Source: Rhea pennata (Eukaryota; Chordata; Aves; Rheiformes; Rheidae). From it: a stretch of 64,000 bases of DNA. Made by a program: the position numbers and the translations under genes. The stretch is taken from positions 59,250,553-59,314,552 of the forward strand of contig NC_084702.1 of the NCBI RefSeq assembly GCF_028389875.1. The letters are read 5' to 3'. The notes below the pieces were generated by a model, which was not told where the DNA came from, did no database searches, and saw only the letters and a list, made by a program, of their open reading frames with translations. This document shows positions 48,401 to 58,600 of the stretch, piece by piece; position 1 is the first letter of the stretch; each line of letters begins with the position of its first letter.

Positions 48401-50640
48401 AACTGTAATAAATTGTAATTGGTATTTATTGTCTAAAGTATAACAAATTGTGTCAGCTTCACATCCTAGAAATACTTTCCTGTAATGATGATTTTGCTTG
48501 GGTCATATGTGCTCTATGCACATAAACTTAGCTTATAATTTGTAACAAAATAGAAGATACACCTTGTGGGTTTTTGCATATCTTCCTCAATGATAACTAA
48601 ATAGTAAATGTATTATAATGTCAGCTCTATATTGTCTATTTTAGGCAGCAAGCTTAATGCAGAATCCTCAAGTTCAACAATTGTAAGTATTAATGTGGAT
48701 TATCATTGAAACTAATGTCTTTATGGGTTGAATTAACAGAGAAAAAAATGGATAGTGCTGTTCTTCTGATAATGTAATTTTATTTTTGTGAAATAACTGT
48801 GTACAGTTCTACTGTAAGTAGAACTACTGCAGTTTCTTCCTCCTGCGTCTTCTCTCCTCCTGGCAGTTTATTGTTCACTCTAAAGGTCCCTACATACCCC
48901 AATGCCAACCCTGTGTTAACTATTCCAGGATGTCAGGGATGATGTCAAATGCCATTGGTGGCCCTGCTGCAGGTGTTGGTGGCTTGTCAGATTTGTCCAG
49001 CCTGATCCATGCGTAAGTGTTATGAATCACATAGTTAAAACTATATTACCTTTTTTTAGAAGCAGCATTTTATGCCATCTATTTAAAAGAGGTAGTGTCA
49101 AGCCAGTTATGCTGTGGACTCTCCCCATTGTATGCCTGATTATTGTTAAAACTAAGTAGTCCAAGACTTCTACTTTCTGCTGTCTTAAGTTGTTTTCTTG
49201 CTTTGCACATTTCAATGTCAGTGGCAGAACTGTGCGCTCAGTTTCATGCACTGTTTGCTTTCTAAATGCCACTTACTAAAAATGCTACTTTAAAGGTTTA
49301 GGTGCTTCTGCATCTTGCTTTTAAATCGCATTGATCAAGTTACTACCTAGGATCCCAGATACTATTTTGAAAAGCTACAAATTAGTGAGCACAGGTTGCA
49401 ACATTCTGAAGTTGACTTCTGACTGACAGTGCTCCAGCATCCTTACATTGAGAGTGGGAGGGCTCTTCTTTCAGGGAACTCAGGATTTAATAGGAGTGAT
49501 TTTTTTACAAAAGCCAGGACCTAGCTCATTTATAAGACAATAATGATAATCCATCTGGAACACAGTGCACAAAAACATGCACAATTTGCTTGTATGGCAA
49601 GTCCTCTCAACAGGTATACAGTTTTAGTTTATTCCAGAATTCTAACCTGTTTCAAACCATATTTTAAGTTTTGCCTGTCCAGAGCAAAAGTAATTTATAA
49701 TTCACATTATGAGAAGGAATCCACCTCTACCAAAACAAGGGCTGTTTTGGTAAAAATAGTCTCCCATGCGTTTATCTCTAAAAATAGTGGCTTTCCTTCA
49801 GCCTGCACTATGCTTAAAGGTGCCTTGATAAGCTCTGCTACCTGAACAAAATGCAGAAGTTGCAGAGAATCCCACACCAGGCTATTCAGGAAGTAACAGA
49901 TTCTACTCACTTGCTTTTCCTAATAAACTAGTGTCATGCATTTTACATACACTTAATCTTACCTATTCATTTTACTCTAAGTTGCAATTGTTGTAGAGGT
50001 GGATGTGTCCTTACTGCAGTCCTGTGAGACACGTAGGTGCAATGCTTTTTACTAATGACCTTCTTTTTACTTTTTACTAATGACCTTCTGCCTACCAGCA
50101 CAAGTTGGCAGCAGCATACTTCACCTCTGCAAAAGCTTATAAAAGGTTGCCCTTCAGCTAGAAGAGTATTTTTCTTACACAACTATAATGGAGTCCCTTG
50201 AAAAGAAGGGAGCAAATCAATTGCAGTTCAATTGCTCAATTTCAGTCTTAGCAAATAAGATAATACTACTTCCTGAGTGTTATCAACTACAAGTAGTAGT
50301 CCTAAAGAATGAAAATGAAGACCTGACAATGATATTGTTTGGAGAGACTTTGACTAGATAAAACTCAAATGCCATAGATTTGAGTAACATCATAGTATGG
50401 TATTAATCTTTAGTCTTAGCTTTCTTATAATGCAGCTTTCAGTTACATTAGAATATCCTGTTTTCTTACAATTGCTGCTTGTCATTTTTTTTTTAACTTG
50501 CTGTTTAATATAAAACTGTTCAACACAGGGGGCAGCAGTTTGCACAACAGATACAGCAGCAGAATCCTGAGCTCATAGAGCAACTGAGAAATCATGTCCG
50601 GAGCAGATCATTCAGTGGCAGCACTGAAGAGCATTCCTGA
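32140..50640 (+). CDS. SGTB: Small glutamine-rich TPR co-chaperone beta, complete (10 coding exons)
   Basis: SGTB is a cytosolic co-chaperone that binds Hsp70/Hsp90 C-termini through a TPR domain. Coding exons: 32140-32239, 36474-36577, 37345-37414, 41701-41800, 43734-43838, 46346-46484, 46572-46634, 48645-48682, 48929-49012 and 50529-50640. They sum to 915 nt, i.e. 304 residues plus stop, the same length as human SGTB, and every splice phase agrees. Domains: N-terminal dimerisation region (about 1-68), three TPRs (about 85-187), an NNP/STI1-like region (about 217-245) and a Gln-rich tail (about 268-287, with [18 protein letters not shown]). All five carboxylate-clamp positions are present with the HOP TPR1 spacing (K89, N93, N124, K154, R158). 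I call SGTB rather than SGTA from the N-terminus ([15 protein letters not shown]), the end ([10 protein letters not shown]) and the NLN/TRAPPC13 neighbours. Start context has A at -3. Confidence 0.97.
35776..35804 (+). repeat. T29 homopolymer
   Basis: An unbroken run of 29 T. I saw no minus-strand AATAAA or target-site duplication next to it, so a retroposon tail is not supported. Confidence 0.95.
36434..36468 (+). repeat. (CT)n microsatellite, about 17 units
   Basis: A pure CT repeat that ends 5 bases before the first base of an SGTB coding exon. It supplies nearly the whole polypyrimidine tract of that acceptor (CATAAG|TTGCAA). Confidence 0.97.
36474..36577 (+). CDS. SGTB: SGTB coding exon 2
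   Basis: 104 nt, phase 1 entry after ATAAG, phase 0 exit at CACAAG|GTAAGC. It encodes [20 protein letters not shown] and then [15 protein letters not shown], completing the dimerisation region. Confidence 0.95.
37345..37414 (+). CDS. SGTB: SGTB coding exon 3
   Basis: 70 nt between an ACACAG acceptor and a GAAG|GTTTGT donor. It encodes [20 protein letters not shown] and then KDE, up to the start of TPR1. K89 is the first carboxylate-clamp residue. Confidence 0.95.
37415..41700 (+). other. SGTB: SGTB intron 4 (about 4.3 kb) with a CR1 insertion
   Basis: AT-rich intron (counting the leader intron as intron 1). It holds the only recognisable CR1 LINE fragment in the window (about 40683-41210). 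Otherwise no gene content is seen. Confidence 0.85.
40683..41210 (+). mobile_element. 5'-truncated CR1 LINE (3' end of ORF2 and tail)
   Basis: Chicken-repeat-1 type non-LTR retrotransposon in the same orientation as SGTB. The frame reads DMELLERVQ, then [14 protein letters not shown], then a TGA where CR1 normally has Arg, then [54 protein letters not shown] and [12 protein letters not shown]. This is the C-terminal end of the CR1 reverse transcriptase. It closes with the usual short ATTCTGT/TTTTGTGAT repeats. Upstream of DMELL there is a 2-nt frameshift. The 125-codon ORF (40833-41210) is thus a remnant, not a host gene. No poly(A) tail, as expected for CR1. Confidence 0.93.
41701..41800 (+). 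CDS. SGTB: SGTB coding exon 4 (TPR1)
   Basis: 100 nt between a TTTCAG acceptor and a CAACAG|GTAAAA donor. It encodes [20 protein letters not shown], then [14 protein letters not shown]93 and N124 are clamp residues. TPR1 ends and TPR2 begins here. Confidence 0.96.
41801..43733 (+). other. SGTB: SGTB intron 5 (about 1.9 kb)
   Basis: AT-rich intron without recognisable elements. A 99-codon minus-strand ORF (41917-42216) has no supporting splice or similarity signal. Confidence 0.8.
43734..43838 (+). CDS. SGTB: SGTB coding exon 5 (TPR2)
   Basis: 105 nt after a T-rich TTTTTTTTAG acceptor. Encodes [20 protein letters not shown], then [15 protein letters not shown], and ends in phase 2 at ATGGG|GTAAGC. 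K154 and R158 complete the carboxylate clamp. Confidence 0.96.
43839..46345 (+). other. SGTB: SGTB intron 6 (about 2.5 kb)
   Basis: AT-rich intron with a compound TA/TG/CA microsatellite at about 44103-44197. No coding content is seen beyond the frame running into exon 6. Confidence 0.8.
44103..44197 (+). repeat. Compound TA/TG/CA microsatellite with inverted arms
   Basis: Alternating purine-pyrimidine DNA. A TG-then-TA block (about 44113-44141) is followed, after an AT spacer, by a TA-then-CA block (about 44168-44194) that is nearly its reverse complement, including GCATG/CATGC positions. Confidence 0.9.
46346..46484 (+). CDS. SGTB: SGTB coding exon 6 (TPR3)
   Basis: 139 nt after an ATTAG acceptor. 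Encodes [20 protein letters not shown], then [20 protein letters not shown] and RDMSSP, and ends in phase 0 at CCT|GTAAGT. Confidence 0.96.
46572..46634 (+). CDS. SGTB: SGTB coding exon 7
   Basis: 63 nt (21 codons, phase 0 on both sides) after an 87-bp intron, the shortest intron of the gene. Encodes [20 protein letters not shown] and M. The NNP motif is typical of the SGT C-terminal region. Confidence 0.95.
46635..48644 (+). other. SGTB: SGTB intron 8 (about 2.0 kb)
   Basis: AT-rich intron. It contains a 71-codon minus-strand ORF (47505-47290) that is followed closely by AATAAA; see findings. No other content is recognised. Confidence 0.75.
48645..48682 (+). CDS. SGTB: SGTB coding exon 8 (38-nt micro-sized exon)
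   Basis: Between TTTTAG and a TT|GTAAGT donor. Encodes [12 protein letters not shown] plus two bases of a Leu codon. The phases (0 in, 2 out) fit both sides, and the peptide matches human SGTB. Confidence 0.94.
48929..49012 (+). CDS. SGTB: SGTB coding exon 9
   Basis: 84 nt between TATTCCAG and GC|GTAAGT. Encodes [18 protein letters not shown], then LSDLSSLIH. Phase 2 on both sides. Confidence 0.95.
49013..50528 (+). other. SGTB: SGTB last intron (about 1.5 kb)
   Basis: AT-rich intron with a small tandem duplication at 50046-50089. Chance ORFs near 49543-49910 on both strands; nothing recognised. Confidence 0.8.
50046..50089 (+). repeat. Tandem duplication, 25-bp period
   Basis: The 19-mer TTTTTACTAATGACCTTCT occurs at 50046-50064 and again at 50071-50089 without mismatch. 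Confidence 0.95.
50529..50640 (+). CDS. SGTB: SGTB last coding exon with stop
   Basis: 112 coding nt after an ACACAG acceptor. Encodes the Gln-rich tail [19 protein letters not shown], then [17 protein letters not shown], with TGA at 50638-50640. This brings the total to 304 residues. Confidence 0.97.
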
Positions 50641-53600
50641 CTTAAAGAAGGGATATAAATTGGAATGGTATATAACCCCCAAATGCATACCATAGTTAGT
50701 AGCAAAAGTACCATTGTAACTCTTCTGCTTGAATAGAAGACAGAAAATTCTTTGTGCGTGTTCTGCAAACAAGAGTAAATCTGTTAAACAGATCTATTGC
50801 ACATTAACTTGGAACATATCATTTATGTATAGTTACTCTGAAAATAACACTAAATAGACCGAGTGGTTTATTAAAATCCCAACATACATACATGTCATTT
50901 TCAGTATGTGTGTTAGATTGATCTCTGGGACTTTTGAGTGAAGGAGTTTTGTGGTGGCCTGATAAGCTTGCATAATAGTTTAATTCTAAAATCCTAGTGT
51001 AAAAGGTCTGTTATTCTGATAGTGAAAATCTTTATGGCTGTATTCCCTGCCAAATGTGCTATGAAACAATACATTAATCAGCCCTTCTGATGTACATCTG
51101 ACGTGCCCCCTATAACAAGCATAAATCAGTGTTGAGTATAGAGTGCAAAAAGTAATGCTTGGAAAGCTCGTTTCTTCAAGACTGTGGCAGGGCTGAAAAC
51201 AGTAATACGAAATACTTTTCAGCTTAGTTTGGCAGGAGAGAGGGAGATGATTGCATACAGAGGACTACCACAAACTGTACAGAAAGAGAGGATACTAATC
51301 TTAAGTAGGAAAATGCACAGAAACCAAAAGGGAACTTTCTTGGGAAGAGGGAGGAGTGTTGAGAATTTCTAGGATTTTCTACTGCCATGTATATGCTTAA
51401 ATCATCATGGTAGCCCTGGAGGTCAGCATTATGGTACTATTTGCATAGCCATGGCAAACTGTATTACATTCTATATGTATGCAGTATTTAACATAAGCTT
51501 AAAAATCTTTTAACTGTAATGAGCTAAAACTGGTCCCATGACTGTACAAATAATTAGTATTGAAAATTTATCCAAAAACTGCCTTAGAAAAAATAATTCT
51601 CTATATAATCTCATGTGGTAAATCATTGATTTAAAAATACCTAAGGACTGTAAAAGTTGCATTATACATATGTATCTTAAGTGATGGTTTTGTGGCCAAG
51701 AAAGCTTTTCCAGTCTTTGGTATTTCTGTCTCCACCCTGGCGTTTCTTGCTTGCCTCATCTTACTCTTTCCGATACTACTGCTTTTCTGTTTTTTTATTT
51801 CATTACCTATTTAATTCTACTTGCTGTTCATATTGCTTTCTGCTGCAAGGTACGTTTATTTTTACTTAGGGAAATTCTCAGCATGCACAATTTCCTTTTG
51901 ATATATAAAAACTAATTTGAGGAACGTGCTTTGATCTCTGCTGACTAGCCAGCCTGAAAGCAGTATGGGGAGGACAGTAGAGTCTCCTAAATGGAGAAAG
52001 ACATAGGAACCCCTGCACCTCACACATTTAATCTGATTCATCTTGCAGTGAAAAAAGAGCATATAGATTAGAAGCAAATGTGAAATTAGAGGCTAAGTAG
52101 GGTACTTGACTCTTAATAGATACTAGTTATTGCAGCAATTGTATGAGTGAGTCTGCAGCTATTAAGACAGGACAAAAATGGAACTAAATCCAAGAGGAAA
52201 ACAAGAAAAAAATCAGGAAATCCATAATAACATCTGTTGAATAAAGACTTAAATCTTAATAAAATGACTAATAACTTTATTCAATAGTTTGCCTGAACTA
52301 TTAAATTCTCATTAAAATTCTGCTCTTTTCTACTCTCTATTGAAATTGCTGTAGCTGCGTTTTTGATGCTGTAGAAATAGTTACATAAAAATTAAATGCA
52401 TTTCCAAATAACTTCTGACTTCACATTATCATGACAAAAGAGAATCCCTAAACGTAATCCTTTCTCAGAGGTAGGTCAGACTCTGTATGTAATCTCTTCA
52501 AGGTAACTGCTACTTAGAAAGTTAATTCAGTTTCAGCCTGTTCAGTTACACTCAATAGACAGGATGATACTCTTTGTAAGAAAAGACTATGGAAGCTGTG
52601 AGTGAGCTGTAACTATTGTATAAATACAGCTTGGAGAAGTATGTTCTGTCAGAGAGCAGCATCACTCCCATCACTCCTGGGAAACAGGAGTTAAATCCTA
52701 TCCTGTTAAATTTCTTTTCTTTCCTCTTACTTCTCCTTCGTATTTTCAACTGCTTAAAGTGAACTCTAACTTAGATAAGGGGAACCAATGAATACCGGGT
52801 GGACTGGACGGCACTTGAGCTATCACACTCAATTTACCTTTGCTTTCTGAAAGTAATCTTTGTGTAGCTGGTTATCTTCCTACTTCAAACCAGCAGCAGT
52901 GTCAGGAAGCCCTTAGTTCCTTAAGAATTGCAAAACACGAGAATAAGCAATGACTGTCTCTAGAGGTTGTTCTGTCTTGGGTAAATACACTCTTTTCTCC
53001 TTTGATTTTTATTGTTCATAGATGCAGCCCTATTAACTTTATGGATTTATGGGAGAACTATCTCCAAAGTAAAATGGAAATACTGGTTAATTATGCTGCA
53101 AACTACTCATGAGATCATCTTTATAAAATGGTAACTTCCATTTCACACACTATAATATTGTCAAATATACATTTTACTCCAGTAGGGATTATATGTAACC
53201 AGAATATTTACCACAACTTTGGTATTAGCTAGCCCTTTGGGAATGTGTTACAACTGACACGCTACTTAACTTGTAAACATCCTGGGTTTTTTGTATATTA
53301 ACAGAAAGAGCTTTATAGCCTGAATTAAAAAAAAAAAAGAGAAAAAAAGAAACACCAGTAACAGTAGCTGTCATTACATGCTTTTCCAGCTGAAACCAGG
53401 AACAGAGGGACCATTTATGCTAAAATCTGTTTTGCTTTGAATAGGCTAGTTTGTTTCACAAAGTCAGTCATGCAACGCGTCTTAATCACAGGGTGAGGAA
53501 GGAATCTTTCCCTGTGTAATAACGGCACTTTACTTTGCACTGAAGTTTTTCATCCTGGTACATCAAGTGATAAACAACAATCCAAGTAGCCACTGACTTA

Positions 53601-54175
53601 GTTTGAGGCCAAATGCAGTTTATCATCATTTAACTGAATAAATAAGCATTTAAACCTTTTTGTATTGCTACTGTTTCAACAGCAAATAAGTGTGATAATT
53701 GTTTAGAGAGAAAAGTTTTGCACTCATGAATTGTAAAATCCTGTAACTAGCTTGCATGGAAATATATTCTTCTAATTGTACCTCATCAGAAAAACATCTT
53801 ATTAAATATTCAATATAGAAATAGTTTCAGTTGTACTTTTGGTTTTGTAATAATTAAAAAGTTAACTTCTCCACAGCAAAAGTTGCAATTGGTTTGTAAA
53901 AAACATATGTTAACTGTAACTAATTCCTGTAATTTTTGCATAGTGGTTTGTCTGAAAAATCACTCATTCATACTGAGAAAGAATTTGTCTCCAACTTCTG
54001 AAGGAAACTTCCCACGCTGCTTGAGGGCTGCAGATAGTCATAAGTCATACTGGCGAAATGCAGTTTGCCTGCCATTTCTGTCTTTCTCCTACCTCTTACT
54101 ACCACATGGTTGTATCTATCTCCTTTGTGTCATTTAACTTGAAAACAGATTATAAATAAAGTTATTTACATTTTT
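50641..54175 (+). other. SGTB: SGTB 3' UTR (long, about 3.5 kb)
   Basis: AT-rich non-coding sequence from the stop codon to the best polyadenylation signal. No further splice-linked coding sequence is seen. Chance ORFs (for example 53883-54137) are not supported. The 3' end is inferred from signals, not from transcripts. Earlier AATAAA hexamers at 52240-52245 and 53637-53642 could give shorter isoforms. Confidence 0.65.
54155..54160 (+). terminator. SGTB: Probable main SGTB polyadenylation signal
   Basis: AATAAA followed within 20-60 nt by a T- and GT-rich stretch (about 54171-54205), the expected downstream element. Two upstream AATAAA hexamers have weaker downstream context. Confidence 0.65.
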
Positions 54176-54179
54176 TGTG

Positions 54180-55370
54180 TGGATAGTTGTGGTTTTGCTC
54201 TGTTCTAGTCTGTTGGTACATCTTTAACCAGGTTGTAATACAAATTTTAGCAGGTTTACCTTATTTTTTTTTTTTTTAATATCTGCTTATGTTGGTTGCT
54301 ATGCATTTTATTAGATTTGCAGGGTATAGTTTTACTTCTTTTTGTTTCGTATGGGCAAACTCCATTTATCCAATTTTTATTTATACAGTATTTTAAAAAT
54401 GGGTTTTACACCTAATTTTCACTGATAAAAAGATCTTAATTTTGAAAGTATTTAAAGATTGTTAAATGCCAATATGGCAGCTGAAAACTTTGACAAGCCA
54501 TTGAGTCGAATCTTTATTACTGTATGTCTGTAAATGCTACTTAAGTGACCAGCTTTTCTAGTTTTCTGTATTAAATAGCTACCTTGGGGTGACCTTGCTT
54601 CTTCAGCCACAGTATTTCAGTCTTTTGTCAAAACAAAGCTAGGGCAAAGTATGGTTCAGTGCTTAAGTAAGTCCTGAATTCCTTCCTGTGTTTGCTTTGC
54701 GGAAGAAACTTGATCTAAGGCAGGTACGTAGTGGTTTTCCTCAAAGCAATGCCCCCAGTGCCTCTGGAGTGGGAGGAGCAGGTTGTACCACCTCCTTTAA
54801 CAATCTAGTATCCAAGTTTAGTAATTTCTTTAGTTTTCAAATAATTGTGAATAGTGTGCCCTTTTTCAGCATGCCCTCTCTCCCAAAGAAAAATACACCA
54901 CTCACTCACAAAGTTTCTACGCTTCCCCAGTGCACAACTGGGACAGATTTGCTGTATTACCCTCTCCCAGCGACTGAGCCACAGTCAGCAAGTGCTTTGG
55001 TTGGCACGCGGCGCTCTAGCTGCTAGCGTCGCACCAGCACCAATGCCAGCTGCTCCCCCTCTCAGCCCGTGCCGCTACGCTGCTCTGGTGCTCACCGCTG
55101 TGCATGTACCACGCACACCCTGACGCTCCAGCTGCCCGCAAGTGTTTCTTTAGGGGGTTGGATTCTAGGAATTCATCGGTAAAAGGCCAGTTCCTTCAAC
55201 TGAAACAGTTCTGTCAGACCCACAACTTAATTTTTAAATGTTTTAATAACTTATATAAAATTACTAACAAAAGTAACACCAAGTACTACTATCTCAGAGA
55301 ACTTGCATATGAATATGCTTCCCCCTGCAAGGTGATGTTAATACATTATAATTTGCCAGACCTGCTCTTT
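54180..55370. other. Intergenic gap between convergent SGTB and TRAPPC13
   Basis: About 1.2 kb between the inferred 3' ends. Mostly AT-rich, with a moderately GC- and CpG-richer patch near 54990-55140. Overlapping plus-strand ORFs of 89-112 codons (54688-55123) show no recognisable domain, lack splice evidence and look like chance. Confidence 0.6.
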
Positions 55371-55380
55371 CTTCAAAGGC

Positions 55381-55386
55381 TTTATT
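55381..55386 (-). terminator. TRAPPC13: TRAPPC13 polyadenylation signal
   Basis: The minus strand reads AATAAA about 190 nt beyond the stop codon. It is the first such hexamer downstream of the stop and gives a short 3' UTR. Confidence 0.7.
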
Positions 55387-55577
55387 TTCAATAGATAAAA
55401 TGTAAACACATCTTTTTAAAATATTTTAAAACATTCAAAAAATGCTCACAGAAATTAAATAAACATGCTTATGGCTATATTGGGGTTTTGTTTTTACATG
55501 TTTTAATGATTCAGCTGCAAAACCATAGAAGGTTGGTCCAAAAAAGCCTAGCAGAAGTATTTATACAACGTTTTTCT

Positions 55578-55685
55578 TCAGCTTTCTTTTTTGACTTCTG
55601 AAGAAACTACACAGACTTGTGCAATGTCATCATACTCATATGTTCTCTTCAAAAATGTGTCTGTAAGTCTTAAGCCAGAGACACT
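55578..55685 (-). CDS. TRAPPC13: TRAPPC13 last coding exon
   Basis: 108 nt after a TTTCTAG acceptor, phase 0. Encodes [20 protein letters not shown] and [15 protein letters not shown], then TGA. Confidence 0.95.
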   Translation of the reverse strand, partial: SVSGLRLTDTFLKRTYEYDDIAQVCVVSSEVKKES

Positions 55686-58600
55686 CTAGAAAGGAAAAGC
55701 ATTTATAAAAGTCATTATTAAAAAGAATTACTAGATTTATAACATGGATATTTTATAACAAAGTTGTGTTATAAAGACTTACTTGCAGTCCCTGCACTGA
55801 AGACAGTAACGTAAGTGCCAGATGGAGGGATGAACTTGGGTGTAGCTTTCCAAGCTGCCTTCCTGAAACTCCACACCAATGGATGGAGTGAGTATTGCAC
55901 ATCTCTAAAACCAGATCCATAGTCCTTTCACTGCTAGAGGAAATTGGAAAAACAAGAATAAACCTAGGGAGCTTTTTAAGCATTCAAGGACTGCAGACAT
56001 AAACCAGCTTGAGTATTACTCGGGTTATTGTTAATCAAACATTTGTAATTAATTTATAAGTAAAAAAAGGCAAGTAAGAGTTACAGTGATACGCAGCAAT
56101 TGATGGACAGTTCCATCCAATATATGAATGTTCTCGTCATGGGTTTAACTACACTGGATAGAGTAATACTGCTCATATTTTGTGTAGGCTACAAGACAAG
56201 AAACAAAGGTATGTCAAATACTTTACTGTTAGTCCTTGGCTTCAAATGCTATCTATAATTTCATTATTTAAATTTTATTCTACAATCTTTTTATAAAGGA
56301 CTATTGTAGATCAAAATATAGATAAAGAAGTTACAAAATACTACCTAGACAATGTTTAAGGCGGCATTCTAGCAGTGCTGCAGAATTAGCAGAAAGGTCA
56401 AATAGATACAAATGGCATCATTTATTCTTACAAAGTTAGCTGTAGTATAAAATAAATATATAAGAACTAATTTTGTTTAAGAATTAAGATGATGCATGAT
56501 TTAAGCCTGGGGTGCATCTTATGTGATACTGCAGCCACTTCCATGAACTTCCAACTACATATTTTCGTAATTTCCTAAGCCAAATGGTATTGGGAGATAA
56601 TGATGGAAGAACTTTTAAAAATCACTTTACTCCAAAAGATACCATTTTACTCCCTAAGTTCAAAAAGGATTATCAGTTTGGTGTTGCTGCAACTGATAGT
56701 AAAGAGCAGGTTTGAGCTGTTTCAGGAGAAAGCATTGAAAAATTAAACACAATAGCCACAACTTACCCACTTGGGGGAAAAAGCACAAGAATCACCTGAC
56801 ATCATTACCTGCAATTTGTTATTTTACATGTAATGTCAAAAGGTTCTTCCAAATTTACAGTGTCTGGTATTGTCTCCAGTGAAAGCCTTACATCACCATA
56901 ACCAGGAGCCTGAGAAAGTACAGAAAATTCATACTTAAATGCTGGCCAGCAAAGCTGAAGTTTTTACTACTCAAGTTTTTGCTTACTGCGACAACCTTAG
57001 TATAAGAGAAATTTAAACAAAGTTTGACTCTTTGCACTTTTGATCTGTACTCAGATCACAGCAGTGCTCCATCCACTACTGAGTATTATCATCCTGATGG
57101 GTTCAACAATTCATTAGGCAAGGATGATCTGCGCAGGGCACAAGATGCTCTTTATTACTCCATTTTCCAGATAGTCCACGTTCTTAAAAGTGTGCATACC
57201 CACAAATGGTGCCTGAAAAGATGAAATTTCATCCTAAGAGCTCTATTAAAGATAGTATGTGGATAACCAAATGTAGTTTTCCTGCATTAATCCACCGTTG
57301 TTCCACGTCCTAAGAAATGGCCCTGTTCCTACGAAACGGTTGTTCATTCTCCTGGCCATTTCAGTCCTTCAAACCTCTGCCAAAATAGCTATTAATGGCC
57401 ACCTGTTAAAATGGTGTATGACACGAACACTTGTCAACTATCAAACTGTGTCAAGAGGCAAACTCATTTCATACGGTTTACTAACAAACTTATGATAAAA
57501 ACCTCTAGTTACTACCAATTAATGCTGATTCAAGCCAGTAACCTGCGGATAAAAACTTGTTATGTTTTCAACACCCACAAATGACAGATCAGAAAGGAAG
57601 AAGTGGGGAAACTTTGCCTGCTTGACAAGGCTTAATTGTGGGAGATACTCAAATTCTGCTGATGGAAGGGTGCTGTAGGAAAAGTCAGGAAAAGCTACAT
57701 TTACAACCTGCTTAAAAGGTTTCCTTAAAGAAGGACAGAAAGCCAGTGACTGACAAGTTGGAAACAGTCTTCACTCATACACACTTCATCACAGAAGGAA
57801 GACAGATGCAAGGAAATCTTGGACACTGGAGCGAGCAGAGGGACGTCAAACCGATTAGAAGAAGAATTTCACACCAGTGGAGCAACATAACTTTAAGAGA
57901 CCTGCAAGGAAGATATCTAACTATTCAGCACTGGAAAAGGACAAACATTTTCAGCTTTATTAGATGACAAGAAGGAATCTGCTGGGAAAACTAATATTCT
58001 CTAAACAAGAGATAACTTGCCATAATATTCTATTAAGAGAGAGATTAGGAAAAAAAATACAATAAAAACTATTTTATAGAATAATTCAGCAGCAATTGGC
58101 AAAATTGAGGTAAGATCAGAGCAGAAGAGAGTTACATGTCTAAAACAGTACACCTCTGCTGGCCTTAGCACTGACGTACTGCGGAAGAAGAGATGGCCGG
58201 GGAAAGCCATGCACTGAAGCAACAATGAAGGAGGACGGCCTCAGCAGGAGGATGAAGCCCAAAGCCAGCTATTCCACCAGGAGCTGTTAGAGGGAGGAGG
58301 ACGCCATCTCACCTACCGCTGTGTTCAGCCAAAAATTGTTACAAGGTGAACGTGGCGAAGCCGAGGAAATTTGGACAAAGCGGAATGCCATGCATTGGCG
58401 ATAGCTTATCCTCCCTAATTCACTAAGACTACATCTACATTAACAACTACTGCAGAAGACAACCTGTACAGCAGAACAGTTGATGCTTGTGCCCTGACGT
58501 CCATCCCATGCGTGTTCTGGGGTTTTTACTTTGGACTAGCTCTAGTCCAGACCTGAGCTGAACGCCCATTGACGTGGGCAGCACCCGTAGCGTACTGCAG

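Noticed and set aside
54688-55123. Two overlapping plus-strand ORFs (112 and 89 codons) between SGTB and TRAPPC13
   Set aside because: Different frames over the same DNA, Ser/Pro/Ala-rich, no domain; lies after the SGTB polyA signal.
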